Source: Cycas panzhihuaensis
Lineage: Eukaryota > Cycadophyta
Direction of reading: 5' to 3'
Assembly (NCBI GenBank): GCA_023213395.1
Contig: CM041465.1
Coordinates: forward strand, 16,182,001-16,246,000
Length of the DNA stretch: 64,000 nt
A program made the translations under genes and the position numbers. The notes beneath the pieces were generated by a model, which ran no database searches, was not told the DNA's origin, and was given only the letters and a program-made list of their open reading frames with translations. Positions 49,966 through 61,707 of this stretch are shown piece by piece. Each line of letters opens with the position of its first letter. Position 1 is the stretch's first letter.

Positions 49966-51973
49966 CTAATACCTTCAAAAGAAAATAGATGCTATGCAAT
50001 ACAGCTTCTCAATGCTGCAAGGCTACCTGAGCCCCACTAGGAACTCCTATCCTTAGTGCACACCGCAACGTAAGGTCACCGATTGTTATTCTTGTTTGGT
50101 ATTCAATAGCCATCTATTATTTAATCGCTAGTTTCTGTGATGTGATGATTGCTGGTTTCTGTGATGAGATGATTGCAGACTTCACCCAGCCCAATGATCA
50201 TATATTGAATGCACTATTCAATATTCCAGCCACTATTCATTTTATTTGTCAATCGTCTCCACATATACTGCATCGTTATATATATAAATATTTCACGATG
50301 GAGTATTAAATCTATTTGCTACTGTTTCCATGTATGCTGGAGTCGCCTGTCATTACCTACGGTTCGTTAAGGGTTGCGCCACTCATTGAACAATTCGCCC
50401 ATGGCATAACGTATTGAAGGAAAGTCCCATGTAATCATTATTTCTGGTAATGTGCATGCTTATTGATACACTTTTAAGTCATTCGTCAATTGTATTTTTC
50501 GTTATTTTTGAATTTGAGACTTTATTTTGACATGTTTCGAAATATATCAAAGACTCCAATGTCATTGTTTTATTATGTGCTCATGATGTTTTATTATTCC
50601 TTTGTCTTATGATTTATTTTTTTTTGTTTGTTACTTTGACATATTTATGTCCTTTATATACTGTGTCATCTTTGGATGCTCTCTTTGGTATCTTGATGAG
50701 TGTATATACCTTTCAAATGATATTAATATTTCATGAGGTAACTTTGATATGGCAAGCAGATGGTATTAAAAATATGAGGTGATTAAGTCATGTTTCTGTG
50801 AGATGATGGTGATGTATTGGTGATTTATGATGAAGAGGGTGTAATTAAGCACATTTCATTATTGGTGAGATGAAGTGAAGTTAGTATTATTGACTCTATT
50901 CACATGAAGAGATGACTATTAGTTATCTTGCATATGAATGCATGAGAGAAGTTTGAGAGGCATGTTAGTGATATAATGCCATTTTGCATGCGATTATAGT
51001 TTGACGATTTGATGCATTTATGAGGTGTGCTTGAGAGATAATGTTTGAGTGCTATTGGGGTTACATCTCAAACTTGGACAATTGTTGAACATGTTTAAGG
51101 GCAAGATTTGACATATTTTGATGGTGTATTCTTTAATCAATTCGACGAGCAAAATTGAGGACATGACAAGGGCAAGAAAAAGGTAATAAGAGGGCATTGT
51201 GATCAAGGTAATGATTGATTTGCAAGCGAGCTATTGTTACAAGGGAGCAATCTTTGGCATTGAGTTAATGGCGATATGAGTGAGTGTTTTTTGAAACAAG
51301 TTATTGGTTGATGTGTTGACATGATGACATGAGACAAAGTTTGAGGTTTTTTCATTGTTCATTATATGCGATTATATGAGAATACTTTGATGATATGAGG
51401 TATTGATGAGGTGACTGTTGAGGCTTTCTTGTATGTATTTCATATGGGAGAGTACATTGGTAATGTGAGATGACATTAACTCATATTTCGCACTCTATTG
51501 ACCTGAGACTTGTTGTGGATATATGATGAGGTATGTGTTTGCATGAGAGAGTTGATGAAGTGATGACTTGGCAATTATAAACTTTGTAACATGTGAGGTT
51601 ACATGACAAGGTTGGACACTTTGTTGGGTGAGTTAAGGAAGAAATTAGGCATGTTTCATGATCTAAATAGGCAAAGAAGGATGAGTTTTTGTTGAAGTTA
51701 CATGAGTTGTAAGTGCAATGGCATGAGTTGTGTATTTTGGGCAATCAAGTGAAGTGTGTGTCATTGTGAGATTTATGATACATTGATTTGGTGAAGTGAG
51801 TGTTTGGATTCTACGTGACTGGTTGGTGATATGTGAAATGGATAAGGCAATGATATGATGATAAAGTCAATGATGTGATATGAGACATGCGAAAATTTGT
51901 TGAGAATGATTAATAGGCAAGCTACCAATGATAAGTGAGTTTATTGATTAAAAGGGGGACGTGGCATGTGGAA
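49966..51973 (+). other. Leader of element F, second part
   Basis: 50130-50180 is a 24-bp tandem pair (GCTAGTTTCTGTGATGTGAT then GCTGGTTTCTGTGATGAGAT). From about 50700 on it is rich in GATG/TGATG, and from about 51397 it aligns with the element E leader. No gene supported. Confidence 0.5.
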
Positions 51974-52708
51974 ATGGCATTTACAATCATGGAGGATAAT
52001 GATGTGGTTATATATGCTCCTGAGACAAATGAATATTACTTAAGGGATTCACTTCTTCCAGTACCTAAATGCAATGGTGAAGACTACTTCTTTTGGACAA
52101 TTAAAATGAGATGTCTATTCATAGCTAGAGGTTTGTGGAAGATTGTTACTGATGAATACGATATCCCTAATGATGATGAAGAAAAAGAAATGCTTAAGAA
52201 GAAAGATAGAATGGCATTCATTATGATTTGTGCTACATTCAATGAGATTGATCTTCCCTCCAAATTCCATTTTGTTATTCCTATGATTCTACATGCAAGT
52301 AATGCTAAAGAAGCTTGGGATTTTTTAAGGGAAGTATTTGAACAAACTCCTGAAGAAATACAACGAATGATTAAAAAGGCAATTAAGGCTAGTTATGATA
52401 CAGGTACAACGAATGAAGAAAGTATCATCAACACTAATGAAAGAGCATGTGAAGATGAAGAATGTTTGAGCACTAATGAAATTTCTACTGTTGAATGCAT
52501 TGATGAGATTACAGATGAAGACATTGAAAGTGATGAATTGATTTCAAGAGAAATTGAATCTAATGATCTTATAAAGGATGAGTCTTATATTGATGATGTT
52601 TCTTCTTTAAGCATTGATTCAAGTTCAAAGAGTATGCTAGTTGATCAAGATTCTTCTCCAAAGATTGAAGAAGTCACTATTATACATAATGATCAAGAAC
52701 TTATATAG
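51974..52708 (+). CDS. Copia-type Gag of element F, truncated at 244 codons
   Basis: Starts at the same Met as element E (MAFTIMEDNDVVIYAP); the frame is open 13 codons further upstream, but that part is not shared. Domain blocks are the same as in E (LPVPKCNGEDYFFWTIKM, ARGLWKIVTDEYDI, ASNAKEAWDFLREVFEQTPE). The acidic part is shorter. The frame ends at TAG (52706), where element E has CAA, so a nonsense change removed the tail. Beyond it the homologous frame goes on through the acidic repeats, with another TAG at 52883, to a basic end (FPRTKRCKYK) near 53023. Without that tail, Gag function is doubtful. Confidence 0.8.
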   Translation: MAFTIMEDNDVVIYAPETNEYYLRDSLLPVPKCNGEDYFFWTIKMRCLFIARGLWKIVTDEYDIPNDDEEKEMLKKKDRMAFIMICATFNEIDLPSKFHFVIPMILHASNAKEAWDFLREVFEQTPEEIQRMIKKAIKASYDTGTTNEESIINTNERACEDEECLSTNEISTVECIDEITDEDIESDELISREIESNDLIKDESYIDDVSSLSIDSSSKSMLVDQDSSPKIEEVTIIHNDQELI

Positions 52709-52837
52709 GACAATGATGACAAGCAAGTTATGATTGAAGATGGTTACTTACAAGATCTTCATCAGACTAGACCAACTGCAATAAAGAAACAGGATCTATA
52801 CTTACTAGAGCAGCTACATCAACATCGTCACTACAGA

Positions 52838-52985
52838 ATTGAAGATGGAAATCAAGCTAAATATATCATTCTACAAAGGCAATAGTACATAATTGAAGAC
52901 ACAAATCAAGATGAAGACATCATTCTACAGCAAAGACATCACTACAAGTTTGAAGACAAGGATCAGGTTGAAGACGTCATTCTCA
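52838..52985 (+). repeat. Acidic-tail tandem repeats of element F
   Basis: Three 54-57 bp units coding for IEDGNQAKYIILQ, IEDTNQDEDIILQ and FEDKDQVEDVILK. Here the second and third units are uninterrupted and connect to the basic end, which shows the ancestral reading frame better than element E. Confidence 0.75.
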
Positions 52986-53046
52986 AGATATTTCCAAGGA
53001 CAAAGCGATGCAAATACAAATGACCCAAATGTACATTAAGGGGGAG

Positions 53047-53266
53047 TGTTAGAATATTAATGTACATTTGATTTATCCCACATGCAAGTGGGTCCTACTC
53101 TTCCAATATAACTTGTATTATAAATACACAATATTGTGTATCATATGTAAGGTTGTTGTAATGATGTTTTGTTAATACAATGGAGGTACCTTAAGGGTAC
53201 CATTCAATCTTGTGGAGGTGTTATGTTCTATTTGCGAAGATTGTTTGTATAGGTTGATTTCTAACA
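53047..53266 (+). repeat. Element F 3' LTR
   Basis: 220 bp, seven differences from the 5' copy. Preceded by the PPT ATTAAGGGGGAG and followed by TSD AGATA. Confidence 0.93.
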
Positions 53267-53271
53267 AGATA

Positions 53272-55129
53272 CACATAGGAACAAATGTGCATTTGTGTAT
53301 GTACATATATGCTTACCAAATGAAAAGAATACAAATTCCTTTTAAATAAACACAATATGTGATCCAAACTTTACTTAATATGCATGTAAGATACTCCAAC
53401 AACTATGGGAAAAAAAGTGGGGTAGAAAAGGAGAGGAAGGTAGCCTCAGAATGGCTAGCCCTCTGAATAAGATACCTCCACACATCCAAGCACTCTAACA
53501 AATGGATCAAGTAAGAAGTTAAGGTTTTCAGGTAGTAGAAAAGGCAACAAGGTTTATGAATGGTAAAAGTTACAAAAAACACAAAAGTTACAAATGTTAA
53601 AGAAGTTACAATATGTAACTTTTGCAAGATTTTCAAATTGAAGCTAGAACTTTATAAACCACAAGGACTCACTGTAAAAAATTAGATTTTAAGGGTGTGT
53701 AAAGTCTAGTTGTAGGTATTTCAAGTAGCTACAAATGCTACAACTGACGAAATCCCTTCCCTCGAGGCTTTTTGGGTGTGCAAAAGAGGTATAGGGAGAG
53801 AAACGTTATAAAGGATAGGGGGTTGCCCTAGAGGAGATGGCCAAGAGGGTCAAAACCCTAGCCTCAAACTCCTTTCTCTCTTTGCTACACCTTTTTCTCT
53901 CAACCTTCTTGATAGGAACCCAAGAGAAACCTCAAGGTGCGAGGAAAATAAGTTGAGAAGAGGAAGGGTTTACCTTTCGAAAGAAAGGTGTGTGAAAGGG
54001 TTTTACAAAGAAAACTAGGCAAACATGCAAGAAACCTCTATTGCCAAAGGAAAGAGACAATATGAAGGCCTAGAAAACCCTACTAAAACTAGTTTGAAAC
54101 AATTTTACCTCATGAGGTGGTTGGGGAAGAGGGTTTCCCTTGAGGAATAGGTGAGAAATCCCTGCAATGGTGCAAGAAAAGAGTATAACCTGTAAGTAAA
54201 ATTGATACCAATGACTTGATGGAGCGCTTGAGAGGAGGACCCATCCAAAACCAACTATCGTAGACCTGCGACTTAGGGTTTTTACCCTAAAGAAAGAAGG
54301 GGTAAGAGTGAAGAGTAGGTGGCAGTTGAAGAGAGCCTTTTTCCCTTTAAAAAAATTTCTAAGAGAGAAGAAGAAAAAGGAAAATGAGCCAAAATTTGGG
54401 CTTTTAAACCCAATCCTAACCTACCAGGCGATTAGGGATCGCCTTGGATCAGAAACAACCTAGCACCATGTGCCAGTTTCATAATTAATGTGAAATTAAC
54501 TGTGGCTAGGCTTAAAACTAAGAGTGGATAGTCGAACTATCGTAAACTTCGTGGTACCATAGAGTTTGTCATGGTACCATGAACAATACTACAGTGCACT
54601 CAAAACAAGATGGAAAGCAAAAGGGAAGTCTAGAAGGCTCTAAAAAATGGGGGTCCTAGACCCAAAAAATGCAAAATAATGAGTTTCTGAGGTGTCTAGG
54701 GGATTTTAAGAGTTGGTGGGACCATGATAAGAGAGAAAAAGCTGGTAAATATGCCCCAATGAGGAACAACTGGCAAGTGAGGATGGTAATCAAGACTAAA
54801 CAAGTCATTAGGAATCACATCATGCTAAAAATGTGGTAAAGAATAGGTTGCGAGGGTTGAGAGTACTTGAGGATGATGTGGAGGTATGGCGGAGGGTCAT
54901 GAAATGCCATGGGATGCTTTTCCCGAGTCGTCATAGGTTAAAGTATTAGATGCAAACATGAGTAGGTAGGCAAGCCAGGCATAACAATCATACAATCAAT
55001 CAATAGTATGCAAAATGTACCTAATGATAATTCAATGACATTTTAAAGTCAATGAAAAGCAAGGATAGAAATGTACCTATACTTACCTAAGAAGTGTCAT
55101 CCATGTCCATTCTCATTAGCTGGAAAACA
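53272..55129 (-). repeat. Element B 5' LTR, second segment
   Basis: Pairs with 7609-7654 plus 30263-32043. The TTACC at about 53313 is the uninterrupted version of the element C target site. Ends at 55129 in ACA, the reverse complement of the TGT LTR start. Contains a palindrome at 54544-54567. Confidence 0.9.
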
Positions 55130-55860
55130 TATATTAATCCATCTAAATATGTTTTTATTGTGACTTCAGGAAGAAAGTAAATAATATTATTTCTCATGAT
55201 AGGATTAGAATTGATCCTAATAAGATAAAGAAAATTGTTGGCATGCCTCCTCCTAAGAATCAGAAGCAAATTAAATCCTTCTTAGGTAGACTTAGTTTCT
55301 TAAGATATTTTATTATCAATTTCACTTTAAATGCTAAGCCTATCACAAATCTCTTGAAGAAAGATATTGAGCTATGATGGACATGTTAAGTTCAAGAGTC
55401 CTTTGAGAAGTTGAAGCAAGTCTTAATCTCAACAACTATGCTTACTCTACTAAGATTTGATAAACCCTTTATCCTGCATATTTCATCTTCTAAAGAATCA
55501 TTAGCAGGTATGCTAGCATAAGAGGATGACTTTGGTAAAGAATAATTGATATATTTTATTAGTAGGACTTTAGTGGTTGCTGAACTTCATTATCCCCTTC
55601 TTGAAAAGGAATGTCTTACTTTAATCTTTGCCACTAAGAAGTTACGATACTATCTTCTTAGGAATAAGGTCTATCTCATTATTTAATCTGATCCTATCAG
55701 ATATTTACTTACCAAAACTATTCTTACTGGGTAACTAGGCAAATGGTCCTTGTTACTACAAGAGTTTAATTTTTTAGTCATTAATAGAAAGCCTAAGAAA
55801 GGAATGGTCATTGTCGAAATCATGGCTAATGCTTCTCTTCCTAATCCTGCCAAATAACCT
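55130..55860 (+). pseudogene. Element A, continued: RT C-terminal half and RNase H relic
   Basis: The RT frame resumes with NPSKYVFIVTSG, IRIDPNKIKKIVGMPPPKNQ, IKSFLGRLSFLRYF and AKPITNLLKKDIEL. RNase H follows: FDKPFILHISSSKESLAGML, YFISRTLVVAELHYPLLEKE and CLTLIFATKKLRYYL. The RNase H lacks its usual first Asp, as in element B. Several stops. It joins 6276 after removal of element B. Confidence 0.85.
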
Positions 55861-56079
55861 GTTGATGATTCTCTTCTAGATGAATATGTTCTCCATGTCT
55901 AGGCCGTTCTTTCTAATGATCCATGATATGAAGAAATTAAATTGTATCTTTATGATCAATCCTTCCCTTCTTCTTCTACCTCTAAGAAAAAAATGTAAAT
56001 TTGAGTTGTTGGTAGGTAATATCTCTTACTTAATGTTGTACTTTATAAATATTCTTTTGATGGAATTCTATTGAGATGC

Positions 56080-56362
56080 CTTTATCTTGATAAAATACTT
56101 ATAGCCTTAGTAGAATCCCATGAACGAACGTGTGGTGGATATTTTAGTGGTCGATCAATGGCCCAATGTATCCTTCTTATGGGTTATTATTGGCCCATCT
56201 TATTTAAAGATGCTTATTCCTATGTACAAAAGTATAAGAAATGTTAATCCCATGTGACCTTAATACACAAATTTGCATAAGAACTGAAATTGATTATCTC
56301 ACCTTATCCTTTTTCATAATGGGGTTTTGATCTTATTGGTTAAATCTTTCTAGAATTATCTT
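56080..56362 (+). pseudogene. Element A, continued: integrase zinc-finger relic
   Basis: CGGYFSGRSMAQCILLMGYY, WPILFKDAYSYVQKYKKC and PYPFS.WGFDLIG match the gypsy integrase N-terminus and the start of its core, with the first catalytic Asp kept in GFDLIG. Homology stops near 56362, where unrelated sequence begins, so the element is truncated here. The stretch 55860-56080 is the decayed RNase H-integrase connector. Confidence 0.8.
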
Positions 56363-56898
56363 AGTGGTTCATGGTCTATCCTTAGTAAAATGATGGTGTT
56401 CTAGGGGTGGGTCCTCAGTAAGGCTACCAAAAAGATGGTATGGGGCTTGGAGAAGATCCAATACAAAGCTCAAAAGAGACCTAAAGGAGCATCTTTGCCC
56501 AACTCCTAAGAAGGAGTCTTCACCTAGTAGTGTTGTCTACCTTAGTGAGAGTGGGTATGATGAAAGGTGTGGATGTGAAATGGGGTGATAGAATCCACCA
56601 ACCTATACAACTTGATGAAGGAGTTCTAAGTTCAGAGCTGCACTTACAATATCCTCAAGATCCTTCCTAGGGACTCCTCTCTTATAATCGGTTCAACTTT
56701 TCGAGTTTTACTAAGATATAGGAGAGGGTAAGCTAATGGAAATAATAGTTTATCTTGTTTGGGTTTCTAGGTTTTGATATTACTACAAGGGTGCAAAGCC
56801 AAGAGAGTAAGATAATACAATCAAGGAAACCACAAGATCAAACTAACATCAATCTTTTTTTTTTTTTTCTAATAATGAAATCTCAAACAAATATACTA
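56363..56898. other. Unassigned sequence between elements A and G
   Basis: About 540 bp with no recognised domain and no partner elsewhere in the window. It ends with a T17 run near 56851 and the words TATACTA next to element G. Confidence 0.4.
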
Positions 56899-57531
56899 TT
56901 GACTTATAAATCTACCCTACTGCAAATTCTCACTTGTCAAGGGTTTCCACTATAATCTAGGGTGTGCGCAAGTGGTTAACATACATATTCTTTCATTAAC
57001 CATCCACATAAGTCCATAATTCACATACATTCCACAATAGGTATATATACTTTTTCATGTAACTCTTTGTATTACATTAGATAATAGTCAAAAGTACATC
57101 ACTTAGGGTCTATTCGATCTTGACTGGTCAACTATACCAGATCAAGAATCATTGTATTACATTAACTTGACTCTTACATCCATCCCAATGATTAGATGTC
57201 ATTAAATACTAGATAGATCCCTGTTGTGGAATGGTTACGTCTGCAGTCACAACCATTCATTCCCTAGAATTGATGCCTATTCACAAGTGTTTATTCATCT
57301 AGATGACTGCTCCTATGTTTCTTCCATACTACCACTGTTCCATCTTTTGTGATACATTTTTCATATGTTCCTATGCTATTCCATGCATTCTTGTATTATT
57401 TCATGCATTCTTGAACTGTTTCCTACGTTCATTATACACAGTAACCATTCTAGAACCTGAATGCATCTCATGCTATCCATTCCTGATCTAGAATGCATCT
57501 TGAACATATGGTGTCACTTTTAGTTACAACA
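56899..57531 (-). repeat. Element G 3' LTR
   Basis: Matches 61095-61707. Shared landmarks are GACTTATAAATCTACC, CATCCACATAAGTCCATAAT, GATTAGATGTCATTAAATAC and TTAGTTACAACA at the end. Differences are frequent, so this is not a recent insertion. Confidence 0.82.
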
Positions 57532-58335
57532 TCTATTCAAGGTCTCCAAAATAGGTTGATCATCTGTTCTCAATTTTAAAAATTTTAAATTTTTGTTCTT
57601 TTTCTCCTTTTCCCCATTTTGCAATTAAGGCTGCTCCTGTAGTCCTAGTTGTCCTATTGGCTTAGTGGCTCTTAACATGTTCTCATTGATCTGTGTTAAG
57701 GTGGCTATTATTATGTCTTTCTCCTTAATTATCTCTTATAACTCCAATATTTATGCCTTGTATCCTTCTTCCAATTCTTATAATAATTGAATAATTTGTG
57801 TATCCTTTTCACTTAAGGCTATCTGTGAGGAACCTTTCCCTAGTTCTGAAATTGTCTGTGAGAGCTCCATTTCCCATTCCTTTAGTAGCTCCTCTATTTT
57901 TTATTATTCTTTACTTCTTTTTGGGCCTCTTTTTGCTGCTTGCTTTTGACAAAGTGGAAAAGAGGTCCTTGTCTTATGTTATACCCATTTCAATATTTTG
58001 ACCATTTCTACTTTGACCTGATGCTTCACTCTTGGATCCTAGTTACCACTTGGCATAATATTAATCCATTTGTTGATCATATGTTGGTTTTATTTATCTG
58101 GTTACATTCTAAGCTCAGGAGGCAAGGTGTAATATTCTTTGACTTTTGTCTAGGTGTATGATTTTTAGGAGTTATGGTTAGTTTTTTTTTTTTTTTTTTA
58201 GTTTTTTTGTATTTTTTATTTATATACCAAACTAAATTACATTTTAGTATCAAGGCAACCTTATTTGCCTTCAACTTCAAGTAACACATTATGGTATAAC
58301 TAGTTGATTTCTTTTGTGGATTTATCACTCCCTAG
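57532..58335 (-). other. 3' spacer of element G
   Basis: Between integrase C-terminus and 3' LTR. Contains a run of 17 T at about 58180-58197. Short frames on both strands have no motif. No chromodomain was seen. Confidence 0.45.
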
Positions 58336-58530
58336 TTATGATAGGGTTTGAGTTTACTTCCCTTGACCATTTCAGGTAATAGTTGGCCTACTAGTTTCTT
58401 CAACTGGATAGTGCCATTCTTGTACACCTTCTCAATCATATATGGGCCTTTCCAATGCATCTTTAATTCTCCTTGGGGTGTTTGGGATTTGTTGTTAAAT
58501 CACCATACTTAATTACCCATTTTGAAATAT
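58336..58530 (-). pseudogene. Integrase C-terminal domain relic of element G
   Basis: The minus strand reads MHWKGPYMIEKVYKNGTIQL then LPEMVKGSKLKPYHN: the W.GPY.I..VY.NGT..L..L.G..LP..V.G..LKPY pattern of gypsy integrase C-termini. It is unusual to find it about 80 bp from the protease relic; everything between is deleted. Confidence 0.75.
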
Positions 58531-58606
58531 AATGTCTTGATATGTCCACGATCATAAAGTTAACTAGAATGATGATACTAGCCATGTTCACTTGGATATT
58601 TTCTAG

Positions 58607-58930
58607 TCACCCCACTAGTTTAACTAGTAGTTCGTTAGCCAATTTTAATGAATAGTTAGTTGATGCTAATCGAGGGCTCCCAAATTTTTTCCATATTTGG
58701 GTTGGTAGGACATTTACTGCTACTCCTCCATCCACGGTGATGTTTTTAAGATTAATTCCCAAAATTCTAATATCTATTGAGGGGTCCAAATCATAAGATG
58801 GTTTGATTTTATTCAAACTTTTGTAAGATTCCTTTGGGTGTATTTTCCCTTCTTTGATCCATTTGATGAACCTCTCTAATGGGATGGTTAAATTTATCTA
58901 ATTCGCTAAATCCTCCATTAGTAATAACTT
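58607..58930 (-). pseudogene. Aspartic protease relic of element G
   Basis: The 69-codon open piece (58816-58607) contains LGINLKNITVDGGVAVNVLP followed by IWKKFG. VDGG is the catalytic Asp-(Ser/Gly)-Gly turn, and INVLP-like residues follow as in the gypsy protease of Athila/Tat types. The C-terminal half of the protease is lost at the deletion. Confidence 0.7.
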
Positions 58931-60442
58931 TTGTAGAATCCTTTCATTTTTGGGTTCCCTCTTGGGTTTTCTTACACTACTAGTTCCTCTATTTTCTTAT
59001 TCTTTCTTCTATATACTTGTTTAACTTCTAGCTTCCCTAGGGGTAATAATTTGAGTCATTCTTCCTATGTAGCTTCCTCTAATATTTTTTTTGTAGTGGA
59101 AAAATGATCAATTTCTATCTTAGGATTAGGATAATCATCTTCATTTCTTCGATTATGTAAGTTAACATTTTTTGGAGATTTAGGTATGATTGTTACTCCA
59201 TTTAAGGCCTCTCCCTTGCCTTTGTATTCTTTAGTAGCATGAGTGCTTGGACCATAATTCTTGCATAAGTATGGGCATTTTTTTTTTAATTTTCACTATT
59301 AGACAATCTGACTTCTAGTGTCCATACTCCAAACATATCAAACATCTTCCCAACAAAGGTTTTTTTCTTGGGTTCTCTAATTGGGTTCAAGTTGTGTATA
59401 TTGTACGAGTGTTCATATTGTTTCTTCCTCGCTCTCTCCCCTAGGCGTTGGAACATCTAGTATTAAAATAACAGTCATATGTGTTATGTGTTCCTTGGTT
59501 GCAGATATGGCACCAAGCATTTTAATTTTAATTCCTTGCATTACATTTACATTCCTTGGTAGTATGGGTGCTTTCTTCACAAATATAGCACCATTTCTCT
59601 ATTAGAGGTTCTTTTCCCCGATGTGTTTTTGAATCTTCCCTCAAATTATCTTATTGTAATTTTAGCCTGGCTACTTCTTTCCTTAAGGCTTCTACCTCCA
59701 TGCTTTCTTCTGTCTTTGTTATTTGGAAGAGAAGTCTATTCAAATTCTGGGTTTTTAGCTCATTAATCTCCTCTTGTAATCTCATTACTATAGGTTCATA
59801 TACTCTCCTTTTAGTGTCTATCTCTTTTTTGAAATCCAAGGCCAACTCCTATGTATTCTTGTATGATTTCAATGGGTGGGATGCCATTGCATTCCTTAAC
59901 TTAGTGTTTAATCCATTTACAAAAAAAGTGCGTATGCTTAAATCTGTAATTTTCTCATTGTTGGTCATGGTAGTAGCAATCATATCTATTCTATTGATAT
60001 AGGTCAAAACTAACTCTTTAGGTTTCTATTATATTTCTCTCAATGTTAATTCAGTAATATCATTATTTCTATACTTCAGAAATCTAGTTTCAAACTCTTT
60101 CTTGATTTCATTCCATGATTTATTCTAGTCTAGTTGCTTGAACCATGCCAATGGTATACCTCTTAGTGAGTGTACAAATCTTTCTCTGATTTCACCTTCA
60201 TCCATAATTTTCTTGAGATTACATAATTTTTGGAATAAATAGATTTGTTCAGTAGCATCAGTTGAGTCATCGAAGATGAGTTTCCCAAACTCCCTATGAT
60301 GCGCCATTGTAAGCTCCTCTCTCTCTTCTTTCCTTTGAGGTGGCATTGTTATCTTTTCTTTAGGGAACTTCTTATAAAGTCTCCTTTGTGGTGTCTGTTC
60401 CCTACTATTCTCCGTTCTGAACAAAGGATTGTGTATTGACAA
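58931..60442 (-). pseudogene. Gag relic of element G with three zinc knuckles
   Basis: The 105-codon N-terminal frame (60442-60125) reads FGKLIFDDSTDATEQIYLFQ and SLRGIPLAWFKQLD, a Retrotrans_gag capsid. Next come FETRFLKYRNNDITELTLRE and a heptad-rich coiled coil (59845-59651). Three CCHC knuckles follow: CYICEESTHTTKEC (about 59600-59559), CHICNQGTHNTYDC (about 59520-59475) and CLICLEYGHQKSDC (about 59345-59300). All twelve metal ligands are intact even though stops separate the parts. Confidence 0.8.
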
Positions 60443-61094
60443 TTTTAATTGAATAATCCCTTGTACTCCTGGTATTTTTAATATTATCAGAGTTGTTATT
60501 ATGTATGACTGATCTCTATTTCCCTCTAGTGGATCTTCAAAAGGTTGTATGATTAAATGGTTTTCCCAATATACCTAGGGACCTTCCTCTGCGTTTTCCT
60601 CGTTACCACTTAGGTCCTTTAGAGTAGAGTCTAAGATTTGTTCCATTTCAGGATTATTAGTTTCTTCTTCCTCTTGTTTCATCTCCTTCCCTTTATTATA
60701 ATACATTGTTGGAGCAGGTGTGATTGGCATGGGCTCACCTTGGCCTCTATTTTCTATTCCTCATGGTGTCTAGGGTCCACTTACCTTAGATCCTTCCACT
60801 GACTTATTCTGGCCTTCGTTCTTTTTAATACTTAATCTCCCTGCTCTCCTCATTTTCTTTTCTCAGGACCATTTTAGGGCTCTCTATCTGCTTGATTCTG
60901 GTATCTCCAGAGGTTTTTCTTATGACTCTTCCATCTTTGAAGGTCATTTAGGTGGAATTAGAAAGCCCCCCTAGCTACCTAGGCTTAGTTAGAGCCTACC
61001 ATCATTATGACAGCTAGGGTGACTTATTTTTTCCACATGAATTTTTTGGTTTCTCTTCCCTCCATTTAGTGGACTTAGGCAATAGAATCAATGT
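60443..61094 (-). other. 5' leader of element G
   Basis: Sequence between the 5' LTR and gag on the minus strand. No gene supported, and no standard PBS could be recognised next to the LTR at 61094, which may be mutated. Confidence 0.45.
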
Positions 61095-61707
61095 TGACTT
61101 CTAAATCTACTCTACTATAAATTCTCACTTGTTAAGGGTTTCTACTGTACTCTAGGGTGTGTGCAAGTGGTCAACATCTATATTCTTTAATTAACCATCC
61201 ACATAAGTCCATAATTCACAGACATTCCATAATAGATACACATACTTTTTCACGTAACTCTTTGTTTTACATTAGACAATAGTCAAAAGTACATCACTTA
61301 GGGCCCATTCGATCTTGACTAGTCAACTGTACCAGATCAAGAACCATTACATTACACTAACTTGGCTCTTACATCCATCTCAATGATTAGATGTCATTAA
61401 ATACTAGATACGTCCTTGTTGCAGAATAATTGCATCTGTAGTCGTAACCATTCATTCCCTAGAATAGACATCTGTTTAGAAGTGTTCATTTGTCTGGATG
61501 ACTGCTCCTATGTTTCTTCTATACTTCCATTGTTCTATCTTCTGTGTTATATTCCTCATATGTTCCTATGTTATTTCATGTGTTCCTATACTATTTTCCT
61601 GCATCCCTTCTGCACAGCAACCATTCCAAACCCAGAATGCATCTTGTGTTTTCCATTCATAATCTGGAATATATCTTGAATGTATAGTGTCGCTTTTAGT
61701 CATAACA
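61095..61707 (-). repeat. Element G 5' LTR
   Basis: Pairs with 56899-57531. On the element strand it begins TGTTATGACTAAAAGCGACAC and ends AAGTCA. Confidence 0.82.

Larger units (their letters stand above)
56899..61707 (-). mobile_element. Element G: minus-strand gypsy element lacking RT and integrase core
   Basis: LTR-like direct repeats about 56899-57531 and 61095-61707 (about 630 and 613 bp) flank a minus-strand interior with gag, three zinc knuckles, protease, then directly an integrase C-terminal domain. RT, RNase H and the integrase core are absent. Both flanks carry TATACTA (56892-56898 and 61708-61714), so the duplicated site and the exact ends are ambiguous by a few bases. Different family from elements A to C. 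Confidence 0.8.

Noticed and set aside
53403-53636. 77-codon minus frame similar to 30358-30573
   Set aside because: Both lie at the same place in the two LTRs of element B and have no motif.
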